From the IMG/VR virus record IMGVR_UViG_3300007770_001284, positions 1 through 64,000 of that record: a stretch of 64,000 nt of DNA; one strand, written 5' to 3'. Below, piece by piece: positions 35,757 through 43,909 of this stretch; within the stretch, counting starts at the first letter, position 1, and the number at the start of each line of letters is the position of its first letter. The position numbers and the translations under genes were made by a program. A model generated the notes under the pieces. The model saw only the letters and a list, made by a program, of their open reading frames with translations, had not been told where the DNA came from and made no database searches. This stretch comes from a virus.

Positions 35757-36923
35757 ATGTCAATTTTTCAAAGACACAAGACAATCGCTGATCGATCTGC
35801 TGGAGATCGATCCCGACATCGCAAAAAAATTGAGCGCGCTATTAAAGAGGGTATCTATAATATCGTTGCAGAAGAATCCATAATAGGAAAAGAGGGAAAG
35901 AAGAAATTTCGGATTCCTGTCCGCGGTATTAAGGAGTATCGTTTTGTCTATGGTGACAACGGATCAAAAAGAGTGGGCTCTGCGCAGGGTAAAGATGTCA
36001 AGCGTGGACAAGTGATCGGTAAAAAAGAGCAAGCAGAAGCTCCCGGAGAAGGCGAGGCTGGAAACCAGAAAGGAGAAGAGTATTACGAAGTAGAGCTTAC
36101 GCTAGACCAATTATCAGAATATCTTTTCAAAGATTTAGAGCTTCCAAACTTTGAAAAAAAGAAAAACATGAATGTGATATCGAAAAAGATCAAACGTCAT
36201 GGCTACAGAAGCAAAGGTATCCGACCACGATTAGACAAAAAAAAGACTGTAGTTGAAAAACTTAAGCGAAAAAATAAAAGCAAATTTATTTCAAGTGCAG
36301 AAAAGCAAGAAGAAGAAAGTTTCCCGTTCCACGATAATGACCTAAAGTATAGACACTACAAGGTTCACGAGAAAAAAAGCTCTAATGCAGTCATATTCTT
36401 CTTAATGGATATTTCAGGATCGATGTCAAAGCCAAAAAAATATCTAGCGCGAAGCTTCTTTTTTCTGTTATATCATTTTATTAGAGCGAGATATGATACA
36501 GTTGATTTAGTTTTTGTGGCTCATGATGTAGAGGCCTACGAAGTGACAGAAGAACAATTTTTTGGACGAGGATCTTCAGGGGGAACACTGGTATCCAGCG
36601 CGCTGAGCATGACAGATAACGTTATATCATCTAGATATCACCCTAATAGTTGGAATGTATATATTTTTCAGTGCTCTGATGGTGATAACTGGCCTACTGA
36701 TAACCAGAAGACGACTGAGCTAGCAAATCGGTTGCTTGAAAAAGTTCAATTTTTTGGATATTGTCAAATAGAGCCGAACGCAGAAAGAGCCGCTCACCCC
36801 AACCATGGCAGCTTACAAGAAGTGTATCAGCCTCTTATAGGACAAAAGTTTAAAACTGCTGAGGTCAGCTCAAAAGAGCATATCTGGCCAGCATTTAGAA
36901 CGTTTTTTGGAAATGATTTATGA
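35757..36923 (+). CDS. DUF444 (YeaH/YhbH) VWA protein
   Basis: 388 residues. The start FQRHKTIADRSAGDRSRHRKKIERAI, split here across the family's signature, and a second signature later, mark DUF444. A basic, Gly/Glu-rich linker follows; FFLMDISGSM with Asp218 is the MIDAS of a C-terminal VWA domain, and QCSDGDNWPTDN is a conserved family stretch. In bacteria this gene accompanies prkA and spoVR (yeaG-yeaH-ycgB in E. coli). The same trio follows here in the order DUF444, SpoVR, PrkA. Overlaps spoVR by four bases. Confidence 0.93.
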   Translation: MSIFQRHKTIADRSAGDRSRHRKKIERAIKEGIYNIVAEESIIGKEGKKKFRIPVRGIKEYRFVYGDNGSKRVGSAQGKDVKRGQVIGKKEQAEAPGEGEAGNQKGEEYYEVELTLDQLSEYLFKDLELPNFEKKKNMNVISKKIKRHGYRSKGIRPRLDKKKTVVEKLKRKNKSKFISSAEKQEEESFPFHDNDLKYRHYKVHEKKSSNAVIFFLMDISGSMSKPKKYLARSFFFLLYHFIRARYDTVDLVFVAHDVEAYEVTEEQFFGRGSSGGTLVSSALSMTDNVISSRYHPNSWNVYIFQCSDGDNWPTDNQKTTELANRLLEKVQFFGYCQIEPNAERAAHPNHGSLQEVYQPLIGQKFKTAEVSSKEHIWPAFRTFFGNDL

Positions 36924-38230
36924 GCGCTAATTTCTTAAAATCTCTTGAAGCGTGGGATGAAAAGATAGTCAAGCTAGCTAGCGAATACGGGTTAGATTGG
37001 TTTCCTATCATTTATGAAACCTGTGACTATTATGAGATGATTGGTAACATGGCATATCACGGCATGCCCACGCATTATAGGCATTGGAGCTTCGGGAAAT
37101 CATTCGAGCGTACCCATGCAATGTATGATGCTGGACTAGAGGGTCTTCCATACGAACTAATAATAAACAGCGATCCTTCGTTAGCCTACTTGATGGAAGA
37201 AAACCCATTGTACTTACAAGTTTTGATTATGTGCCACTGCGTTGGTCACTCAGATTTTTTTAAGAACAATATTACTTTTGCAAATACAGGGCCAGACCAT
37301 ATTCTATTACGCATGCGCAATGCAAAGAGATTTGTCGACGGTCTAATAGAAGATCCTTCAATCGGTGTACAAAGGGTAGAAGAAATTCTAGATGCTGCTC
37401 ATGCCCTTTCTCTTCAAGTGCCAAGACGTTATAAAAAATATGTGACGCAGAAAGAACAAAAAATGCACTTAATTCATGATATCAAAAACGGTAAATATGA
37501 GAATGCTGACATAACACCCAGCCCTAAAGCAATACCGGTTAGTCCAGAGCAAAATATTTTGGCATTCCTCGCCGAGTGCAGTCCTCATCTCGAAGACTGG
37601 GAGCGGGAGCTATTACACTTCGCGCGCGAGGATGCTGAATATTTCATGCCACAAATTAGGACAAAGATCATGAATGAAGGGTGGGCGTCATTTTGGCATT
37701 ACAGATTGATGCACGACCTTCAGCTCCCAACCTCGATGCATATTCCTTTTCTCAAAATGCACAATGAAGTTACAAAACCTCACCTGGGGAGCATTAACCC
37801 TTACCATTTGGGATTTTATCTTTTTAGAAAAATAGAAGAGCGCCACGGGCTAAAAGAATGTTTCATCGCAAGAGAAGCATTAAATGATGAATCGTTTATA
37901 AGACAATATTTAACAGAGGAAGATTGTGTTAATTTAAACTTGTTTACGTTTGGACTGGACAAAAAAAGCTATGTAATAGAGGATGTATCGGATGAACCTG
38001 GATGGAAATCAGTGAAAGAAAACCTAATCAAACAGGTTTCTGCGAATAATATTCCTTCAATTATAGTTGACAGAGTGGACAGCGCAAACATACTGTGCTT
38101 GAAACACGATCATGACGGCCGCGATTTGGAGCTAGAGTATGCAGAATCAGTTATTGAACACATCACAACGTTATGGGGGGATGTAGTTAAACTTGATACG
38201 TTCATTGAAGATGAGCCATTTGAGATTTAA
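36920..38230 (+). CDS. SpoVR family protein
   Basis: 436 residues. GLDWFPIIYETCDYYEMIG, MPTHYRHWSFGKSFER, YELIINSDPSLAYLMEEN and MCHCVGHSDFFKNN are near-diagnostic for SpoVR/YcgB, as are EGWASFWHY and NPYHLGFYLFRKIEERHG further on. Slightly shorter than the bacterial proteins (about 470-510). The biochemical role is unknown; in bacteria it is linked to stationary phase or spore cortex together with PrkA. Confidence 0.95.
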   Translation: MSANFLKSLEAWDEKIVKLASEYGLDWFPIIYETCDYYEMIGNMAYHGMPTHYRHWSFGKSFERTHAMYDAGLEGLPYELIINSDPSLAYLMEENPLYLQVLIMCHCVGHSDFFKNNITFANTGPDHILLRMRNAKRFVDGLIEDPSIGVQRVEEILDAAHALSLQVPRRYKKYVTQKEQKMHLIHDIKNGKYENADITPSPKAIPVSPEQNILAFLAECSPHLEDWERELLHFAREDAEYFMPQIRTKIMNEGWASFWHYRLMHDLQLPTSMHIPFLKMHNEVTKPHLGSINPYHLGFYLFRKIEERHGLKECFIAREALNDESFIRQYLTEEDCVNLNLFTFGLDKKSYVIEDVSDEPGWKSVKENLIKQVSANNIPSIIVDRVDSANILCLKHDHDGRDLELEYAESVIEHITTLWGDVVKLDTFIEDEPFEI

Positions 38231-38244
38231 TACGGAGCAAAAAT

Positions 38245-40179
38245 ATGTCAAAGAATAAGAGCAAATATCTTGATATCATTACTAGTCAAAGAAAAAAGAA
38301 GTCTTCTGAAAAGTTTGAGGGAAGTTTGCTTGACTATTTTGCACTCTTAGAAAAGAATCCATCGTTAGCTGACCGCGCGCATAAGAGGCTTTACGATGTT
38401 ATAACGTCACACGGGGTCTCAGTACTTGAAGACGAAGACCCACGAAAGTACAAGCTTTTTGATGGTGACAATGTTAAGATTTATGATTATTTCGCTGATG
38501 AATTTTTTGGAATGGAAAATGTTATTTCAAAAATCTTAAGATACCTGAGGTCTGCTGCGCATAATGGTGAAGAGTCCAGACAGGTGTTATTATTAATGGG
38601 TCCAGTTGGTGCCGGGAAATCTGCTTTAACAGAGCATATCAAAGCTTCGCTTGAAAGTGTAAAATATTATCACCTAAAAGACGATCCGCAGAGAGGCGAT
38701 CCACTACAGCTAGTTCCGCGATCGCTACGGAAACGTTTCAGCAAGATGCTTAACGTTTCAATTGAGGGAGATATTTCTCCTGTTGCCAGGTTCTTATTGT
38801 TCGAAAAGTACGAGGGGTCTTACGAAGAATTTGAAGTTGTTGAAACAACATTCTCTCAACGTGCTCGTCGGGGGATCGCAACAGTACCGCCAATGGATGC
38901 AAACAGCCAAGATGTTTCAGTGTTAATTGGGTCAGAAGACATTTCGAAGCTAGACAAATATTCTGAAGATGACCCCCGGGCGCTATCCCTAAATGGTGCG
39001 TTTAACGTCGGTAACAGAGGGCTGGTCGAACTTGTGGAGGTCTTTAAGAACGAAATTGAGTTTCTCCATACTATCATTACTGCAACACAGGAGAAGAGGA
39101 TTCCTTCCCCCGGAAAGCATGACATGCTACACTTCGACGGTGTTATTCTTGCTCATTGTAATGAAGCCGAATGGAACCGGTTTCAAAGCGAACATACAAA
39201 CGAGGCAATATTAGATAGAATTGTTAAAGTTGAAGTACCGTATGTTCTAGAGCTAGCGCAAGAAATGAAGATATATCAAAAAATTCTTGATCGTTCCCAT
39301 TTTTCTTCTCATATCGCGCCTCATACACTTCGTGTGGCGTCAATGTTTTCTATTCTTAGTCGGCTCCATGCTAGCCAAAAGTGCGATCTTCTTACGAAGC
39401 TTAAGATTTATAACGGCGAAGATGTTGTTGAAAAGGGTCGTGTCAAAAAAATTGATATTAAAGACCTAAGAGACGAAGCTCCGCATGAGGGAATGCAGGG
39501 TATTTCAACGCGCTTTATAATGAAGGCTATCGATAATGCTTTGAGCGATTCTGATAAAGATTTTATTACTCCTGTTTCTATTCTTGACTCATTAGTGAAG
39601 CAGGTCAAAGAGCAACTTACTGATTTTGATTTTCAAAACCACTGTCTAGATCTGCTCAGAAATACCGTACGTGACGAGTATCTTCGTATGCTGGAAAACG
39701 AAATTGCAAAAGCGTTTATAACAGCATACGAAGAACAAGCACAGGCTATTTTCGAAAATTACCTCGACAATGCCGAAGCCTTCACAACTCACTCTAAAAT
39801 GAAAGACAAAGTAACAAAGGAAGAGCGCACCCCTGACGAAGAATTTATGAAAGCAATTGAGGGAGCGATCGGGGTGAGCAATTCTGGAAGAGAGGGCTTC
39901 AGGGCTGACGTTACCGCATATATGTTTTCAAAAATGAGACGTGGCGAAGTTGTAGACTATACATCTTATGAACCGTTAAAAGACGCAATCGAAACATATC
40001 TCATCACATCTGTGAAAGATCTGGCACGAATTGTTACAAAATCAAAAACAAGAGATGACGACCAAAAACAAAAGTACTCAAGCATGGTACAAACGCTGAT
40101 CGACGAATATGGTTATACAGCTGCGTCCGCGGAAGAGATCTTGGTGTTCGCCAGCAATAACTTATGGAGAGATAGCTAA
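38245..40179 (+). CDS. prkA: PrkA-family AAA/serine protein kinase
   Basis: 644 residues, the same length as E. coli YeaG. An N-terminal helical part leads to LLMGPVGAGKSAL with Walker A 119-126 and the AAA core typical of PrkA; RRGIATVPPMDANSQDVSVLIGSED and NRGLVELVEVFKNEIEFLHTI, shown here in pieces, are family signatures; the C-terminal part should be the kinase-like domain. PrkA proteins are linked to nutrient limitation and stationary-phase control, and some are AAA-type proteases rather than kinases. Presence on a phage suggests manipulation of host starvation physiology. One-base overlap with the next gene. Confidence 0.95.
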   Translation: MSKNKSKYLDIITSQRKKKSSEKFEGSLLDYFALLEKNPSLADRAHKRLYDVITSHGVSVLEDEDPRKYKLFDGDNVKIYDYFADEFFGMENVISKILRYLRSAAHNGEESRQVLLLMGPVGAGKSALTEHIKASLESVKYYHLKDDPQRGDPLQLVPRSLRKRFSKMLNVSIEGDISPVARFLLFEKYEGSYEEFEVVETTFSQRARRGIATVPPMDANSQDVSVLIGSEDISKLDKYSEDDPRALSLNGAFNVGNRGLVELVEVFKNEIEFLHTIITATQEKRIPSPGKHDMLHFDGVILAHCNEAEWNRFQSEHTNEAILDRIVKVEVPYVLELAQEMKIYQKILDRSHFSSHIAPHTLRVASMFSILSRLHASQKCDLLTKLKIYNGEDVVEKGRVKKIDIKDLRDEAPHEGMQGISTRFIMKAIDNALSDSDKDFITPVSILDSLVKQVKEQLTDFDFQNHCLDLLRNTVRDEYLRMLENEIAKAFITAYEEQAQAIFENYLDNAEAFTTHSKMKDKVTKEERTPDEEFMKAIEGAIGVSNSGREGFRADVTAYMFSKMRRGEVVDYTSYEPLKDAIETYLITSVKDLARIVTKSKTRDDDQKQKYSSMVQTLIDEYGYTAASAEEILVFASNNLWRDS

Positions 40180-40433
40180 TGTCAAAAATTGGGTTTAGCG
40201 AGGGGCTATTAGTGTTTGCAATAGCTGCATTATGGCACAATCAGATACTGGCCATTATTGCGATGAGTTTGGCAATTTTCGGTGCAGTCGTTCGTGTATC
40301 AATAGAGCAAAATCAAAAAGCTAAAGAAAACGAAGCAAAGGCGGAGGCGGCAAAATTATTGAATGAACAAGTTCAAGAAGTCGGCGATGCCATTGGCAGC
40401 GTTTTTAGGAAAAAAAAGAATAATTTTCACTGA
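40179..40433 (+). CDS. small membrane protein with coiled-coil tail
   Basis: 84 residues. One or two hydrophobic stretches (GLLVFAIAALW; ILAIIAMSLAIFGAVVRV) are followed by a charged helix (EQNQKAKENEAKAEAAKLLNEQ) and a Lys-rich end. It overlaps prkA by one base, so is translated with it; it could tether that complex to the membrane. Confidence 0.75.
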   Translation: MSKIGFSEGLLVFAIAALWHNQILAIIAMSLAIFGAVVRVSIEQNQKAKENEAKAEAAKLLNEQVQEVGDAIGSVFRKKKNNFH

Positions 40434-40441
40434 GGCTTCTT

Positions 40442-41779
40442 ATGGACCTGTACGCCTCAGTTGTTGCCGGCGAAGAAGCTGATAAAGTTACTCGTGCAGC
40501 TGTAAATTCTATCGATCACCTTATAAATGATTTGCGTGACAATCGAAATTCAATAATTCTTGGTCATAGATTGCATACACTTGGGTGGTCTGATTCTTTT
40601 CGTCTTCTCATTGACGGCTTAGATGCATGTCCACTAGTATACCGAAATTTAATATTAAATTCAGCTCACACTATATATCGTCAGTGCTCACTGGCTGTTC
40701 CGCTTTACCTTGTTACACTACAAGAATTATTAAAAAATCACAAAAGAGAAGAGCTAACAAAAAAGCTTAGAGCTACTATTGATAAGCAAGTTCTTCATAA
40801 AAAAAGAGTTTCTTCTATAGCTGCGAAAGATGTATGGAAAAAAACAGTCCATGATGAATTAACAAACCAGATTTTGTGTGTTTTATCAGATGCAATTGAT
40901 TCAGCGGGGGCACTGGGCGCTATAGAGCTAAAAAGAGACAAGTCACTTCGTGTAGAGGTTGACGAGGGTGTTGTTGTGTCTGCATCTATCCACCCTCAAT
41001 TTGCCGCTAGGGTTTCTAGTTTTCTTAGATTAGAAGACTGCAAGGTTGTTGTCATTGACGGAGCTGTTACAAGCGTCGGTGAATTGAACAGGCTGTTAGT
41101 ACGTGCAAATGAGAGCAAGCTAAAAATTGCAATATTTGCCAGCCAGTTCTCTGATGAAGTGCTGAATACGCTGGTAGTGAATTGGCAGCAGGGAAAGCTA
41201 ATAGTCGTTCCTGCAATTTTCAATGAAGATCTTGATGATATTAACCAGGTTAGAGATCTTGCTTCTACTGCTGGTGTTATACCAATTTCAACAGACGTAG
41301 GTAATTCATTGTCATCACTTGATATCGATGAAGTTAAAGAGATGAAAGGAGTGATATTTGATAACATACGAAAGCAGTGTGAAATTATTTTAGACACCGA
41401 TAGTCTGGGAAGAGTTCTTACATTGAGAGCGGAATTACAGACAAAGAGAAGTAAAGAAGAAGTTGAAGACATTAAAGACGTTTTGGCTAGTCGCTTAACC
41501 AAGCTAACAAGCAGAAAAACAACAATCTATATTCCCTGCGAATCTGATGAGTTCGGGCTAGTTAAAGATAGAGCTGCTAGCTTATTTACATTTGTGAAGT
41601 GTTGCGCAAATGAAGGTGTTATCCACACTCACGAAATCTATAAAGATGTGGGTGCCAGTACGCTCCCACAGCTGCCTATTTTTTTACCAGCTTACTCTGC
41701 ACACCTTTCTATTCTTAAAGCAATTACAGACTGTGAACAGATACATAAAATTGGTGCATTAATTTTAGTGGATCGGTGA
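40442..41779 (+). CDS. GroEL-like protein lacking ATPase motifs
   Basis: 445 residues. From about 145 to 393 it follows the GroEL order: intermediate segment (SAGALGAIEL), apical domain (VVVIDGAVTSVGELNRLLV, FSDEVLNTLVVN, DLASTAGVIPIS), and the return helices (RLTKLTSRKTTIYI, AASLFTFVKCCANEGVI). The N-terminal 140 residues are helical but have no GPKG or GDGTTT motif, the residue aligned with GroEL Asp398 appears to be Ser, and only about 50 residues follow EGVI instead of about 140. It therefore probably cannot hydrolyse ATP. It may modify the host chaperonin or bind substrates as an isolated apical unit. Confidence 0.78.
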   Translation: MDLYASVVAGEEADKVTRAAVNSIDHLINDLRDNRNSIILGHRLHTLGWSDSFRLLIDGLDACPLVYRNLILNSAHTIYRQCSLAVPLYLVTLQELLKNHKREELTKKLRATIDKQVLHKKRVSSIAAKDVWKKTVHDELTNQILCVLSDAIDSAGALGAIELKRDKSLRVEVDEGVVVSASIHPQFAARVSSFLRLEDCKVVVIDGAVTSVGELNRLLVRANESKLKIAIFASQFSDEVLNTLVVNWQQGKLIVVPAIFNEDLDDINQVRDLASTAGVIPISTDVGNSLSSLDIDEVKEMKGVIFDNIRKQCEIILDTDSLGRVLTLRAELQTKRSKEEVEDIKDVLASRLTKLTSRKTTIYIPCESDEFGLVKDRAASLFTFVKCCANEGVIHTHEIYKDVGASTLPQLPIFLPAYSAHLSILKAITDCEQIHKIGALILVDR

Positions 41780-42252
41780 TGCCGAAAGAGCTAGAAGAAA
41801 AACATTGGTTCAATGGAAGCTCTTCGCCAGTGAGTTTTTGTGATATAATTGAAAGCATTAAAGAGCACGCTGAATTCGAATTGTTTGTCGGGTGTGATTC
41901 TCATAAGATCAGTGAAAAATATATTTTTGCTACAGTGATTGCGTTGCACAAACCCGGTAAGGGGGGACATTTTTTCTTTTATAGGAGAAAAGTAAAAGAT
42001 AAGCGCTTTGACAATATTAAGATAAGACTGCTGGAAGAGACAGAGTTGGCCATCAGCGTGGCAAGATTAGTAAGAGAGTATTTCCCAACAAAGGCTGTTG
42101 CCGTGCATCTCGACATTAACGCTGATCCGTGTTACCGATCAGCAGCAGTATTACGACCAGCTACATCATACGTAATTTCTTCAGGGTTTCAGGTAGCGAT
42201 TAAGCCTCTATCTTGGGCTTCTTCAAGCCTGGCGGATGCTTTTGCAAAATAA
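41779..42252 (+). CDS. YkuK/DUF458-like RNase H-fold protein
   Basis: 157 residues from ATG 41779 in a TGATG overlap. FELFVGCDSHKISEKYIFATVIAL gives the first strands with the catalytic-type Asp of an RNase H fold; AVHLDINADPCYRS and the final WASSSLADAFAK carry further acidic residues. This order is that of the YkuK family, predicted RNase H-like nucleases. Nucleic-acid processing is likely; the true substrate is unknown. Confidence 0.82.
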   Translation: MPKELEEKHWFNGSSSPVSFCDIIESIKEHAEFELFVGCDSHKISEKYIFATVIALHKPGKGGHFFFYRRKVKDKRFDNIKIRLLEETELAISVARLVREYFPTKAVAVHLDINADPCYRSAAVLRPATSYVISSGFQVAIKPLSWASSSLADAFAK

Positions 42253-42308
42253 TTTGTTTACTTGCTAAGCATCAGCCTTAAATTTGTTGAAGGATTATGG
42301 AGGGAAAT

Positions 42309-42518
42309 ATGAACCCACAAGAAGTGCGAGACTTAGTTCATAATATTATTAATTTTACAGGTGATGAAGTTGGCAGGAAGCTTGTTGAAACCACAACTGT
42401 ATCGTGGAGTGAAAATAATAATGTTGATGTGTTGACCAACGAACAAGCGCAAGCAATATTGGCGGCATTAACAGAGACTATAAGACAGTCAGCATTCACA
42501 ATTTTGTCAAAGTATTAA
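42309..42518 (+). CDS. small hypothetical protein, 69 residues
   Basis: ATG 42309, four bases after GGAGGGA; the ATG at 42297 overlaps that ribosome binding site, so the inner start is preferred. Acidic and helical (PQEVRDLVHNIINFTGDEV; EQAQAILAALTETIRQSA). No family recognised. Confidence 0.72.
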   Translation: MNPQEVRDLVHNIINFTGDEVGRKLVETTTVSWSENNNVDVLTNEQAQAILAALTETIRQSAFTILSKY

Positions 42519-42526
42519 TTGCTAAA

Positions 42527-42991
42527 ATGCGTGGTATAAAGCACATCATAGAGTGTAGATGTATTTTGCCTACGTTAAAAAATAAGAAAGACCCACCATT
42601 ACATCAGTTTGTAGTTTTTTCTGTTATAGATGATAATGACAAGGTATGCGAAAAATATGCTCAATGTAATAATTGCGGCGTAGTACACAAAGTATACGAT
42701 TTATGCAAATCAGAAATTTTAGCATCAAGAGAAGAATTAAAGAGCGCGCTTACAATTGAAGATATTAAATTTACACTTCCAGAATCTGTCGCTGGCATTT
42801 TAGAAAATTATGAATGTGACTTACCAACATACGAGCATGTAAAATTTATGTACGATTTTAATGTAAAGGGCGAATTTACAATTTTGACAAAGGAACAAGA
42901 AGGCTCCAAAATAGAAGGAAAGATCCTTAGGTACAAAGAGGGAAAAACATTTTCCATAGAACCCTTTGTCTCCACCACTGAAATAAAATGA
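42527..42991 (+). CDS. hypothetical zinc-binding protein, 154 residues
   Basis: CRC near residue 10 and CNNC near 48 with further Cys (VCEKY, DLCKSE) suggest a zinc site in the N-terminal half (HQFVVFSVIDDNDKVCEKYAQ then NCGVVHKVY, a ribbon-like layout). The C-terminal half is beta-rich (YDFNVKGEFTILTKEQE). Conserved-looking but no family recognised. Overlaps the next gene by four bases. Confidence 0.75.
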   Translation: MRGIKHIIECRCILPTLKNKKDPPLHQFVVFSVIDDNDKVCEKYAQCNNCGVVHKVYDLCKSEILASREELKSALTIEDIKFTLPESVAGILENYECDLPTYEHVKFMYDFNVKGEFTILTKEQEGSKIEGKILRYKEGKTFSIEPFVSTTEIK

Positions 42992-43248
42992 AGACTATTA
43001 CCGAAAAAATCAAAGCAAAAAAAGATGCGGAATGGCTAAACGAAACCAAAGAATCTCGTGAAATTACAAAAGAAATTTTAAAATACGGTGTGTCTCAATC
43101 ACAGATAAAAACCATCATTAAGTTATTGGCGCTCGAACTTGAAGATGTTCCAACAATGAAAGCAATTTCAGAAATTTTATCTGAAAATGTTAACGAGCCG
43201 TTAGATACAGTTAATATACTTCAACCGGGAGGGAAAACAAATGAGTGA
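42988..43248 (+). CDS. hypothetical helical protein, 86 residues
   Basis: ATGA overlap. Charged helices (EKIKAKKDAEWLNETKES; SQIKTIIKLLALELED; TMKAISEILSENVN). Overlaps the H1-like gene by eight bases. No family recognised. Confidence 0.72.
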   Translation: MKTITEKIKAKKDAEWLNETKESREITKEILKYGVSQSQIKTIIKLLALELEDVPTMKAISEILSENVNEPLDTVNILQPGGKTNE

Positions 43249-43435
43249 TTCTAACAATATTCTTGAGAATTGGGAAAGCATTAAAGAGCTTGTAAATGCT
43301 TTGGAGCTTGACATTCATAAGAATGCGAATGGAAACAAGTCTGCTGGAGTCCGCGCAAGAAGAGGTCTTCGTCAACTTAAGAATGATGCTGGCTCTCTTG
43401 TTAAGTTGACGCTAAGCGTAGAAAAAGCAGATTAA
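43241..43435 (+). CDS. histone H1-like (Hc1-type) protein
   Basis: 64 residues after GGGAGGG. ENWESIKELVNALELDI, then GNKSAGVRARRGLRQLKNDA, follow the pattern of the short Hc1/H1-like bacterial proteins (KF..LK.LI..LE.D..KF..KGNKAAGTRVRKGLQ.LK..A), which bind and compact DNA. This form is common in Bacteroidota, a weak hint about the host range. The Lys-rich tail of the longer proteins is missing. Strong terminator behind it. Confidence 0.75.
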   Translation: MSDSNNILENWESIKELVNALELDIHKNANGNKSAGVRARRGLRQLKNDAGSLVKLTLSVEKAD

Positions 43436-43464
43436 TCAAATTCTACCGTAGTATATCCTTTTAA

Positions 43465-43490
43465 GAGGGAGGGCTTTGCCCTCCTTTTTT
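43465..43490. terminator. bidirectional terminator
   Basis: GGAGGGC-TTT-GCCCTCC, a perfect seven-base stem extended by A/T pairs, followed by eight T on the plus strand and preceded by A-rich DNA. It serves the H1-like gene on the plus strand and perhaps the convergent sigma-like gene. Confidence 0.88.
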
Positions 43491-43512
43491 TTGTTTTTTT
43501 GAAACGCAATAC

Positions 43513-43839
43513 TTAATGTTTGTGATGGGGGCCCTTAAATTCTTTGAGTGTTTTTGGGCCCGAGGTTTTCAAAAATTGCTTCGCTGCTTTCTCGATTTGA
43601 CAAATACGCATCCTGGTAACATTAAACATGTCTCCCACCTCTTGCAACGTAAACGGTCCGGTTCGCGCAGCCAGAATGATACAGTTATGATGCTTTTCAT
43701 TTTCCATGGCATGCCAATAACGACATGAAGTTTTTTCGCACATCTGACCCGCTTCTTTATGCGCCGCAAAGCAAGTCATACCCTCGATTATCTCAGGCTC
43801 ATCGATGTTATCATTTTTTAGTGAATCATTATTATCCAT
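43513..43839 (-). CDS. sigma-70 region 4-like regulator
   Basis: 108 residues, minus strand. FTLQEVGDMFNVTRMRICQIEKAAKQFLK in two parts is the helix-turn-helix of sigma-70 region 4 (TLEEVG..F.VTRERIRQIE..A...L). Before it, three Cys and two His (MTCFAA, CEKTSCRYWH) may bind zinc. No region 2, so it cannot be a full sigma factor. It may direct polymerase to the phage promoters or act as an anti-sigma/appropriator. Divergent from phoH. Confidence 0.82.
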   Translation of the reverse strand: MDNNDSLKNDNIDEPEIIEGMTCFAAHKEAGQMCEKTSCRYWHAMENEKHHNCIILAARTGPFTLQEVGDMFNVTRMRICQIEKAAKQFLKTSGPKTLKEFKGPHHKH

Positions 43840-43909
43840 ATAGCTTCCTCTTAGTTCGATCTAACGTTATTCTAAAAGGAAACAATTGCATTTTTCAAGG
43901 AGAATAAAT

